A stretch of DNA of 64,000 nucleotides from Plasmopara viticola (taxonomy: Eukaryota; Oomycota; Peronosporomycetes; Peronosporales; Peronosporaceae): assembly GCA_001695595.3 (NCBI GenBank), contig MBPM02000065.1:372001-436000 (forward strand), in the 5' to 3' direction. A program made the translations under genes and the position numbers. A model generated the notes under the pieces. That model worked only from the letters and a program-made list of their open reading frames with translations. It had not been told where the DNA came from and did not search any database. Shown here piece by piece: positions 46,710 to 56,500 of the stretch; the stretch's first letter is position 1, and each line of letters opens with the position of its first letter.

Positions 46710-46872
46710 CGCTTAATAAAGAAGCTTGAATTACAAAACTAGTCATCCTTTACTATAAAACGAACACAGTTTAAACACCATATATTTTGACACAAAATAA
46801 ATTTAATAATTTTTCACCGCCATAGCTCGATGACCGACATAAAACTTTCCTCACGAAGCTTTTTCTTTCTTC
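46710..46872. promoter_or_regulatory. Divergent promoter (mS33 / RPE)
   Basis: Only 163 A/T-rich bases separate the two start codons, so the genes must share or abut promoters. Confidence 0.5.
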
Positions 46873-47571
46873 ATGTGCCACAGCTGCGCGTGCAAAATTG
46901 GCCCTTCACTGCTGGCATCGGACCTTTCCTGTCTAAAGGAAGAGTCTCTTAAGGTGGTAGCGGCCGGCGCCGATTACCTGCACCTCGACGTTATGGACGG
47001 ACATTTTGTGCCGAATATCTCATGGGGCCCTCCCGTCATTCAATCGCTACGTCCTCATACCAAGGCTTTTTTCGACTGTCACATGATGGTGTCAAAGCCT
47101 GAGCAATGGGTCTCCGATATTGCAGCAGCCGGTGGCGACCAATTTACTTTCCACTTGGAGGCAACGCAAGACCCACTTGCCCTTATCAAGCAGATTCGCG
47201 TCGCTGGAATGAAAGTAGGATTGGCTATTAAACCAGGCACCAGTGCTGAGGCCTTCTTTCCGTATGCGAGCCTCGTGGATATGGTGTTGGTCATGACCGT
47301 GGAGCCTGGCTTTGGCGGCCAGAGCTTCATGGCAGACATGATGCCTAAAGTTAAGACCATCCGTGCCAAATACTCAACATTAGACATCGAGGTGGATGGT
47401 GGTTTAGGCCCTTTAACGATTGATGCAGCGGCTAAAGCTGGTGCTAATATGATTGTTGCTGGAAGCTCCGTATTTAAGGCGGTGGATCCGAGGGCTGTCA
47501 TTTTGCAATTGCGACACAGCGTGGAGATGCACGGTAATGGCAAGAATAGCGAGGAATTAACGAAACAGTGA
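46873..47571 (+). CDS. RPE: Ribulose-phosphate 3-epimerase
   Basis: Single exon, 232 residues, normal for the family. The TIM-barrel signatures are all present: [11 protein letters not shown] at the N-terminus, [18 protein letters not shown] (catalytic Asp and metal ligands), FDCHMMV (metal His), [10 protein letters not shown] (phosphate loop), IEVDGGL (second catalytic Asp) and VAGSSVF (phosphate grip). The enzyme interconverts ribulose 5-phosphate and xylulose 5-phosphate in the pentose phosphate pathway. ATG 46873 gives a short CHSCACK lead before the conserved KIGPS. No targeting peptide is seen, so the product is probably cytosolic. Confidence 0.96.
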   Translation: MCHSCACKIGPSLLASDLSCLKEESLKVVAAGADYLHLDVMDGHFVPNISWGPPVIQSLRPHTKAFFDCHMMVSKPEQWVSDIAAAGGDQFTFHLEATQDPLALIKQIRVAGMKVGLAIKPGTSAEAFFPYASLVDMVLVMTVEPGFGGQSFMADMMPKVKTIRAKYSTLDIEVDGGLGPLTIDAAAKAGANMIVAGSSVFKAVDPRAVILQLRHSVEMHGNGKNSEELTKQ

Positions 47572-47673
47572 AAATTACTGGACGTTTAGACTCTTGTCAT
47601 TAGTTTTGAAGTACAAGGAAAGTTGAAAGAAAAGCTAGTCTCCATCATCATAAAAATTGCTTTTTATCCTAAG

Positions 47674-48378
47674 CTACATATTCTCGTCTTCACTGTCGGC
47701 GTGGTCCGTGGTAATTGCGTCATCAGTCGCAATACGTTGGTACTTATCCTTGGACCAGACACTCAGCACCACAAGCTTGAATTCAGCCATCTTACGATCG
47801 AAGTGCACAAGCAGCTTGGCCTGTTCTGGGGTCAGTGTCTGCCCGGTCTTACAAATTGTGTGATTCTGATCAAGCACTACAACGCCCTTCTTGAGATCTA
47901 CAGGAAGTCCTAGGCCACGCAGCGACTCAATCATGCTACCGATAAACTGTGGCAGCGGACCTTTGGGGATTGTGACAGTCTCTGTGGCTACAAAGCCGGA
48001 ACGCGGGTGGTCACTGACCGAGAGCTTGGTGAAGTAGTCGATGACATCGTCATGCGGTTTGCTGGTGAATAGCAGGCCAGTGTTGCCACTTACGTCCTTC
48101 GAAAGGCGGTGGAGGTTCTCAGCGTACTCCTCCTCCTTTGAGCGTCCTAGTGCAAGCTTCATGACTTTGTTTTTTCCAAGAAAAAAACGGCTGTCTTTAA
48201 AATCCATGCGTACGTTTTTAAAGTGGTTGGTGCGCATGTTCTGAAAGCTGAAGACGTAGGCCGACTTGTACGTGTCCACTGCATTTCGAATGGCGTCGAC
48301 CACATTCTGTTTAAGATCGTTACCCTTCTTGTTTGCTTTTGTGAGAGGCTTCCTGCGCTGTCTTTTAGACTTAGGCAT
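47674..48378 (-). CDS. MRT4: Ribosome assembly factor Mrt4 (uL10-like)
   Basis: Single exon, 234 residues from ATG 48378. The start MPKSKRQRRKPLTKANKKG matches the family's basic N-terminus. The frame runs on to 48480, but that lead looks non-conserved. Family landmarks follow: VDTYKSAYVFSFQNMRTNHFK, SRFFLGKNKVMKLALG, GNTGLLFT, a PKGPLPQF motif and GQTLTPEQAKLL. The acidic tail is short. Known role: a nucleolar paralogue of the P0 stalk protein that holds the P0 site on pre-60S particles until late maturation. It is divergent from eIF3h across 173 bases. Confidence 0.93.
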   Translation of the reverse strand: MPKSKRQRRKPLTKANKKGNDLKQNVVDAIRNAVDTYKSAYVFSFQNMRTNHFKNVRMDFKDSRFFLGKNKVMKLALGRSKEEEYAENLHRLSKDVSGNTGLLFTSKPHDDVIDYFTKLSVSDHPRSGFVATETVTIPKGPLPQFIGSMIESLRGLGLPVDLKKGVVVLDQNHTICKTGQTLTPEQAKLLVHFDRKMAEFKLVVLSVWSKDKYQRIATDDAITTDHADSEDENM

Positions 48379-48551
48379 GGCTGTGGGTGGCGTCAACGAC
48401 GGTAATTGACATCTGCGTCGGTCGCCACCAACCAACCAACCAAAAACGGCAACGCTTTGCGTCACAATCTTTTCTACCAATAAACCTTTACAATCTACTT
48501 ATTTAGAGAACCTCAGCCATTCGTTGTTTAGGGAGAAGATAATCTTAAACC
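48379..48551. promoter_or_regulatory. Divergent promoter (MRT4 / EIF3H)
   Basis: These 173 bases lie between outward-facing start codons of two translation genes. A short direct repeat, ACCAACCAACCAACC, lies at about 48427. A shared promoter is likely. Confidence 0.5.
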
Positions 48552-49658
48552 ATGGCTTGGGGTCTTTACACGACGCCAACGGGGCCAGTGCCGTCGTCTA
48601 CTACCGCAACCCCTACATCGCCTGCATCGTCCACTGCATTTCCTACTGCTGCGGCACTTGGAACAACTCCAGAATCCGCTGAGACTATCGACATTTTTGA
48701 GGGCGTGACGCCTGTAACGAGCGTGGCGCTAGAAGGTGTAGCGCTTCTTCAGATAATTAAGCACTGTCACGAGAGCCACTTGGGTGGAGTAGCTGGATCG
48801 TTACTTGGAATCGACTCTAATGAGGTGCTTGAAGTGACCAATAGCTTTCCGTCGCCACCCACCGTTGAACGTAAGAAGAGCGCGGATGAGTACCAGCTTA
48901 ACATGATGAAAAGCTTGCGTGAAGTTGGTATGGACAACAACAAGGTGGGATGGTACCAGTCAGTCGCAATGGGTACATTCTGCACGGCCTCTTTCATTGA
49001 ACACCAATTTCAATACCAGAAATCACTTGGCCCGAACGCGATTTGCATTATGTACGACTCGGCCGAGACGTCCAAGGGCTCGCTCAGTTTGCGCGCTGTA
49101 AGACTTACAAAAGCCTTCGTCGACACATACAAAAGTGGATCCTTTACAAAAGAGAGCTTTTCAAAAACTGATATTCGCTCGGCTACTGTCGTTGAAGAAA
49201 TCCCGATTAAAATTAGGAATTCGGACATCATTGCGTGCTGGCTGCAGCAATCCACCCACGCCAGTGACAGCGCTACTACCAGCAGTTTTGAGCGCCTAGA
49301 TTTGGCTACAAATGCTTATTTGGAAAACAGCCTGAAGAACATGACGTTGTGGGCAGACGAGCTAGCTCAGGAGCACTACAAGTTTCAGGGTTACGAGCGG
49401 GCATTATCTAAGCAGCGAGTCGCTTATCAGCAGTGGCAAAACCGACAACGAGAGGAGAATAAAGCTCGTCGTGAGAATGGCGAAGAATCCCTGCCCGAAG
49501 AAGACCCCAACTTTTTCAAGTCAGTTAATCAGCCTTCGCGCCTTGAGTCGCTTCTCATCACTAAGCAGATGAACACGTACTGTGAGCACATAAATCTTTA
49601 CGCTGGAAAATCATTCCAGAAGCTATTTTTGGCTGCTAAGGTTCACCTCAATGAGTAA
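48552..49658 (+). CDS. EIF3H: Translation initiation factor eIF3 subunit H
   Basis: Single exon, 368 residues. After a Thr/Pro/Ala-rich lead of about 50 residues comes the MPN domain: VALEGVALLQIIKHC, GGVAGSLLGID, EVTNSFPSPP, GWYQSVAMGTF and IEHQFQYQ. The Zn-binding JAMM residues are absent, as in all eIF3h. The C-terminal half has the helical region shared with the family (LDLATNAYLENSLKNM, AYQQWQNRQREENK and EPSRLESLLITKQMNTYC-like PSRLESLL). The subunit sits in the eIF3 octamer core and supports 43S assembly. Start ATG 48552 (MAWGLY) is the first ATG in the frame. Confidence 0.95.
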   Translation: MAWGLYTTPTGPVPSSTTATPTSPASSTAFPTAAALGTTPESAETIDIFEGVTPVTSVALEGVALLQIIKHCHESHLGGVAGSLLGIDSNEVLEVTNSFPSPPTVERKKSADEYQLNMMKSLREVGMDNNKVGWYQSVAMGTFCTASFIEHQFQYQKSLGPNAICIMYDSAETSKGSLSLRAVRLTKAFVDTYKSGSFTKESFSKTDIRSATVVEEIPIKIRNSDIIACWLQQSTHASDSATTSSFERLDLATNAYLENSLKNMTLWADELAQEHYKFQGYERALSKQRVAYQQWQNRQREENKARRENGEESLPEEDPNFFKSVNQPSRLESLLITKQMNTYCEHINLYAGKSFQKLFLAAKVHLNE

Positions 49659-49859
49659 TCAGGCAGTGATATCTCTTTTGAGGGACTGTTGGTGTATGAC
49701 GCGTGAACATTTAGCTAGGTATTGAATCAACAAACTTGAGAGAGTTCAAGCTAGATAGAACACCTGTATATGTTTGGGGCTTCCCCTCTTAAATGCCTTT
49801 TTCCTCAAATTTAAAACGATTGCCTTGCAATTTTTTACGTGTCACTACAATTGAGCTAT

Positions 49860-52593
49860 TTAGAGATATAAATCTAATTGTTCCTGCCCACACACCATAG
49901 GAAAAAGCTCTTTATACATTGAACTTAAGCATAATCGACAAACTCCGACGTACCTGTACAGGTGATAAAGATGCGAATTTGCTTTGATCTCAGCGACTTC
50001 AGCATCCATTTCGGCTGCACGACGCACAAGACGCTCTTTGACGGACAGTAAATTGTTTGGTACGAACTTGAGAGTCAGCGACTTCAAGAACGAATGCCAA
50101 GTTTCTGACCCATCCACGATATCAGCACGGCAAACAATACGATCGCTGTGATTGTTTGATTGCACGATAGGGTCAAAAGCCGGTGAATTTTCTGTTGTAA
50201 GCAGTGCTGTGTCCCCGTTTCGAATGAACTCGAAAAGAGCACACAGCTGTTTCAAAGTATCATCACCATTATTAGCCATTCTCATGTCATATTGATAGTT
50301 ATCGCTTTGCTCAAGCACACCAAGGTCTAGGCGCGAAAGCACCCACTTAACTCGATGCAATAACATCTGATCCTCTCGAATGTTAGTCCCCTTTGAGGCG
50401 TTCCGCACTTCAAGTTCAGTTTGATCCAACTCAATTTTCGATAAAAGCTCGCGTCTTTTATCAGCGTGAAGGGTAATGACGTCTTGAAGGTCTTTTGAAA
50501 GCATAGGATTCTCCCTATACATTGTCTCGATGCGTTCTACCGTACCTGGGTGAACAGTTCGCACAGCCTCCAACATTCCATGCACACGCTCTACGCTCTG
50601 CTCAGCCTGGTGAATGCTAAAACGCGTAGCTTGAGTCGTTGCGTGTAATTGAGTGAGCTCATGCTGCTTCTCCATTAGTTTGTTCTCAAGTCTAACGATT
50701 GATGCTTGAAGAGCTGCTATATTATCTTTATACAGGGTAGCATTGGCCTCTAACCCAAGACACATGCGCTTCTGGTCCTCAAGGCTATGTAGTAAGTAAC
50801 TTTTCGAATGAAAGCCCTCGATATGACCAAATAATGTTTGGTGCATCCACAATCGAAAAAAAGTGTATTTGGTACGACGTCGGTGACGACGCTCGCAAGC
50901 GGCACCAATAAATTCTTTTGCTGCACGTTCTGTGCGTCTACGAGCCATAAAAATGTACCAATGTCGAAACGGAATCGTATGCATGCGCCGTGTATACCCG
51001 CGCCATTCCTCGACGACATTGTCCCGCAAAGCGTGTTGATACTGAGCAAGAGCGCGCCAGTTTTCTATTATCCAAATCAATGTTTTTTTCAAGCTAGCCT
51101 CAAAAAGCCGTTGTACGCGGCGCGTAAGCTGACTGTGCCTCGCCCATGCGAGCAGATGCTTAAGCATGTGTGTTCGTTGGTATAGAGCATCTATCTTACG
51201 GAGATTAAAGTGCTGGTCAAACCGCTTGAGGGTGCGATTCTCAACGGTGCGTCCACATTTAACAACTCGAGTTGCTCCTACGATTTTAGTCCAATCTTCT
51301 ATGACGCGCTTGAGGATTCTTCTGCGATCGAACTTAATTGCTATTTCCAAGTTTTTTTTCATAATAGATATGAAAATAAGGTCCTTCAAAACGTGAAAGT
51401 AGCGTCGAAGTACATAATTTGGATGACGTGAGCGAATTTGGCGAATGTTGTCCTTAATAAATTCTTCATGTACCATTTTTTGAGTAATAATATCGAATCG
51501 TTTCATCGTTTCAAGGCGTTGACGAGCTGCATTGTGGCGCGCTCTGGCATCGGCTGCAATATTCTTGCGGCTTCGAGGCCCAATAGCTGCCGATTTCCAA
51601 GATAGATAAGCAAATTTTAGCAGATTGCGTTGCTTTTTTTGAAAACGATAATTGGTTTCTTCGAGGCGAGCCATCTTTGATGGCAAGTTCAATAGTACCA
51701 CATCGCGCATTCCAGCTAGCATACGGCGCAAAATGAGCTGAGTCCGCTTTTGCTGCATGACCATAATTTGTTTGATTATTAACTCGTCATGTGCAGCAAA
51801 CTTTTCCGCACACTTAAAAAAGATGTTACACCTCCGAGAGCGCCATTTACCAAGCGCAACCTGAAATCTTTTAGACCTGTGGCGGACTAAAAACCTTCGA
51901 CACATCGTCGAAATCTTCGTAGCTGCTTGATGGCATTTTTGGTCGCCTGAGATGACTTCGAGATAAACCTTGTCCAGACGCCGAACTGTAGACCAGATGT
52001 CACGCACACAATGATTTATTTGTGCACTAGCCATTGTGTCGACAAACGTGGATTGTTCTGCATTATTTCTATTTCCATCAGCATCATGCGCGTTGACTAC
52101 TTCTTCGGTACTTTTTTGGAGATAACGTCCAATTCTTACTTCATAGGCATTACTTCCATATCTCGTTTCTTGCTTCGTTGCCGCATCGGTTGGAGAAGTG
52201 GACAAATCAGTTGCCACACATCGCAAACGCTGGTCGAGGCTAGCAATCTCAATCGGTATTTGTTGAACAATATCACTCGACGTAGGCGGTATTTCTGCTA
52301 ACTGAACGCCCACATTAAATGTCGACGATTTTGCACTAAGAATGGACGAGGCTGTCGACTTATGGGTTAATGCACGATTGCTGCTTGATAAGTCTTTTGT
52401 ATTAAGTAGTGAAGAAGCTAACCCATCATTATAGGCTTAGTAATCGCACAATTGACAAAGCAAAATGCATCTCACGTCTATCGGAAATGCTTCGAGAGGC
52501 TGTCAGCGCACGTGGTTGTCGATTCAAGCGATGATGTAATACCTCCTCGACTGATTGCTGCCCTGGCGCCAAGCGCGATGCCTTACGCACCAT
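49860..52593 (-). CDS. Sfi1-like centrin-binding-repeat / coiled-coil protein
   Basis: The model has two exons on minus: 52593-52476 and 52417-49860, with a 58-nt intron (GTGAGA donor, TACTAAG branch-like site, GGGTTAG acceptor), giving 891 residues. The big exon has no ATG near its upstream end, so the first exon (MVRKASRLAPGQ) is needed. An IQ-like stretch (STMCRRFLVRHRSKRF) leads into spaced Trp-centred helices: ALGKWRSRR, AYLSWKSAA, VIEDWTKIV, LLAWARHSQ, IIENWRAL, VVEEWRGY, FRHWYIFM and FFRLWMHQ. These are typical of Sfi1 repeats that bind centrin. A coiled coil follows (about 570-680). A role at basal bodies or centrosomes is inferred from the repeat type. A 45-nt in-frame GT-AG stretch near the 3' end (about 49953-49909) could be an optional intron. 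Confidence 0.8.
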
Positions 52594-52685
52594 CCTTACG
52601 TTTTAAAACGGAACCAAAAAACTTGAAGCTGTTGCTTTGCTATGATTGGTCGATATAGAAGAGAGCTTTTATCAAAGAAATTAAA

Positions 52686-53105
52686 TGTTACGCACACTAT
52701 TATAATCGCGATGCTTATGAGACTTACGCTTCGGAAAAGGTTGGGGTGACGCCCTCCTTCCAAGCGCGGGGGCTAAATGCTCGCGCGCTTCGGACAGGTG
52801 CTCTCGGCCATCTGCAGGTCTCTAACGAGTCTCACCCTCGACGCGACGGTGTCCAGCACCAGGGCGCCACCTGGGCTCTTACCAAGTCAGAGCTAAACAA
52901 AATAATGGAAGACCCTCACGACCTCGATGCTGGCTGCACTGCCCGCCGAACGAGACCCGACGTATGCGGACACCACTCTATGCCGTGGACTAGCCAGACT
53001 GAGCCTAGCACGTGCATAACTTGGCAACGCGATAACGTAATACAATACAATACAATGAGACTTACCGGTAATAATACTGGTAACGCATATTGTATTAATA
53101 GGCAA
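52686..53105. repeat. GC-rich island, possible solo LTR
   Basis: Against A/T-rich flanks, 52740-53030 is clearly GC-rich and open in several frames with no protein family. It begins near TGTTACGCAC (52686) and fades after a TAACGCATATTG stretch (about 53091). The TGTTACG start is LTR-like. I could not confirm a matching CA end or a target-site duplication, so this is tentative. Confidence 0.25.
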
Positions 53106-53468
53106 AGAAAGTCCTTGTCCCCACACATACAGAGGTCTGTATGCTAACCACTAAGATTTCTTAACTCGACTTTCACTGCTTTGCTGCATCTCGAAGCGTA
53201 AGCTAAATGTCTGCAGATTTGTCCGATGCGTACGTCCCTCTTTATCTGTGGTCGGTAAAAAAGTCTTGATTTGCATTCTATTGTGTACGTCTATTCCATG
53301 AAAATCGAAGAATAGTTGACTGAATTTTTGATTATCTGCCTGTTATGTGCGACTCAGTTACACCTGACCTGGCTGTATAATATACGTGATTTGACCCAAG
53401 CAGGTAGATTGGCTACTTCGATTTCATAAAGATACTGACCAGCAAGCCTTTCCCTATTTGTTAGTTCT

Positions 53469-53560
53469 GACAGCTCTGAGGAGGTTGCTTTCTGACAACT
53501 GATACTTTGTTTTTGACAGCCCTGAGGAGGTTGCTTTCTGACAACCGATACTCTGCTCAC
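53469..53560. repeat. Two-copy tandem duplication, 46-bp unit
   Basis: The unit starts GACAGCYCTGAGGAGGTTGC and occurs at 53469-53514 and 53515-53560. The copies differ at only a few positions, so the duplication is fairly recent. It is non-coding as far as I can see. Confidence 0.85.
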
Positions 53561-56500
53561 AGCGCATTACAGCGATCGAGTTTGACACGCTGAACTTATG
53601 CTCACTTACCTATTTCATTTCTCGAAATCCCGACAACGAGATGTTAAAATTTACTAATCTACACTAAAAGTGAAAAGGCGTCTCCGATCTTGGGCGACAG
53701 TGTGCGCGTTGCTTCAACATGAGCGATTGAGTTTTAAGTTAGGCGTTTACCCCTAAAACTATTTGACTTGGGTGTCTTGCTTTATAAAAACCACATGTTG
53801 GAACGTTTAAACAACTCAAAGAAACTCATTTTTCGTCAAACATTTAGCTCTTTCAGCGTTCACGACTGCTTGCATGCAAGACAGAAAGCGCAACTTTTCA
53901 GTCAAGGACCACTTTGCACGCAGTATTATCGGTCCCGCATGATAAATGCCGATTAATTCTTTACAAGAGATCATAAAAACAAGTCAATTTCACTTTTACT
54001 GCGATTATAAATGCCTCTACGATCTATCCCAGAACTTCGACAGCACGTAATATTTTTTGTATTGACATATAAAAGTATGCCTCAAATGTGAATTATCCGT
54101 AGCTGGAAAAGCAAGAGCCCGATTGGCCAGACCTATTCATATGCGTCCTTCTACCGATTTTTCGCAGCAGGGCTCATGCTTCTGCTTCTGTCGTGCGTGC
54201 GGCTGTTTTAGAAACTTTTTACGCCCAACATAAAGATGAAAAACGATAATCGAGACATTCTTTGGGAAGGATGACCATCACAACTCTAAGCGCTTTTACT
54301 GCCAAATAAATTGGTGGTTTAGATTTAAAGATACTGATATCTCCCTACATTTAGATCTCTGATAGTAGTCGTAGCGGACAACTAAGTACCGCTGGTGGAC
54401 TTCGCTGCCGAAGAAGCGAAAGAGCTTGGCAGCTTAACTTCAAATTAGCATGTAATGAAGTATCGCAGACAGCACTAACTGCATAAGACACTTAAGATAA
54501 GGTAGTATATCTTCACAAACTAGATGTCGATACGAAATCGATCCCTTGGTATCAAGAACGACCCCAAGGATGGCAGCTATTCGTATGCACGGAACTACTC
54601 GTTGACTGTTTATTGAACCACGACAAAACGCTTTTGATAGAGGATCTGTCAGTGATGTTAAAGCACTAAATCTTGAATAGCACGCAATTCAAAGATTCAC
54701 GGCAGAGGTGGAAGTCAGATGTACCTCATAAGGGGTACTTTCAAGATGAAATTCCGTTCGAGTATATATCTATTCTTCGATTAAGGATATTTGCTTAGAG
54801 GGAGTATCTTAAAGCAACCTCATTTACATCATTTGTTGCGTCTGAGCCTATAGATTTAAGTGTTCGATTTCTCTTTTTCAACGATTACCTTCACGTGATG
54901 TCTTAAGAGTCACAATCAAACTCTAGTCTGAAACGATAATTATGTAGATTGTTGACCTTGTGTCAGGAGTGTTGTGTTGTGCGTCAAAACACTGGTATAA
55001 AAAAGCGTTTATCAACATCTATAGCCGACCAAATACAGGGAACGTATAGTAAATTTTAGTGCTTGGGAAGATCAGTAGCCTATTTGGGATAAGTAGACAA
55101 AAAATGCATATATTGGAGCAATTGTTATTCATCAGTCAGATCAGCAAGGCTGAAGCGCTCGAGCAGATGGCTACATACCTTATCATGTATTACAATTAGG
55201 CTTTTCAAATCGCACATGTCTATTTGCAAAAAAAGTAATTTTTATTTACTACCGAAAAATTAACGGCAAAGCTAATCGCTGTACAGGAGTTATAGGATCG
55301 CCAAGAAAGAGGAAGCAAGAGAATACTCACGAACAAATATTCTTTTTCTTACTGGGTGAAATTTTGGTATATAGAGCACGACGCTACGAATCAAAACTTA
55401 AGTCGGCCCCGAATTTAGCTTGGCTGGAGAAAGAGAACACCTTCGAGTTATTTCAGGTCCAAAAAGGAAAGGTGGCTACACAAGACGCAACTATATATAT
55501 ACTACACTCACACAGATAAGATCTATGCCTGACTCGTCTTCTGAAAGCTTTCACATTATCCTTCCTACCCCAAGCTGTTTGACGACGCATGTCCCATATA
55601 GGGGCAAGTGCCGAACGATGAGAATACTACGCTCACTGATACACAAATCCTAGACGAAACCTTTTCTACTCTGATATAGACGAAGGTCACTTTGGACAAG
55701 CCGCAAAGAAATTTTGACGATACAAAGTACTCTTAGCCGCTTAGAAAGACATGAGAGGTTTTGCCTTGATCTTGTCACATATGCGCTACGTTCTTTGAGC
55801 TGTACATGCATCTGTGATCTCTGGAAAGAGTATCGATGATACAATTCAAGGTGGCAATCAAGTCAGATGATCAGGTATAGTCTGACAAGCTGGTAAAGGC
55901 AGGATCTTCAAGCTTACTTGCAGAAAATGCATCTCAGCGCCCACAGATCCTTAAGGTGGAGCTGATCCAGTCCAAAATGGAGACACATCAGCATATGTAA
56001 GAACTGAGAGCAGAGACTTAAAGCGGATTGAATCGACGCTTCATGTTTGACTTGGCAGCTTCAGCAGCTGAAATGAGCACTTCTGAAGATCAAAAACTGT
56101 AGCAGGTCGTGCCGTCTGGAACATCAAAGCTGCGAGCACGAAGACTGTAAAGGATCTAAGATTAACTTGCAAGTGCTCATTGACGTTGCAAGAAAAATGA
56201 AATGGCTCCGTCAGCCAATTGGTCATCAAATTGTTAAAAAAAGGTATGTTCGTGCTTCCGTCTCTGATCCGGGGCCTAGTAGCTTGTCCGTTAAGGCACC
56301 AGCGCTGAGGCGGCAAACATTATTACGGCGACTTGTATTATTTCTACTTCGCATACTAGTATTGCCTGGCGGGTGATACTCATGGCCACATAACCTCACT
56401 TAAAGTTCACGCGACCCCTTTCAGTCTTTACACGCGACAAGGTTGTGATAGTTTTACCTATATTATCATCCTCAGCGTGCGAGATGACAGATACCATACA

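Noticed and set aside
46829..46890. Alternative upstream start or spliced leader for RPE
   Set aside because: The upstream ATG is in another frame and no donor exists to join it. ATG 46873 already gives a complete enzyme.
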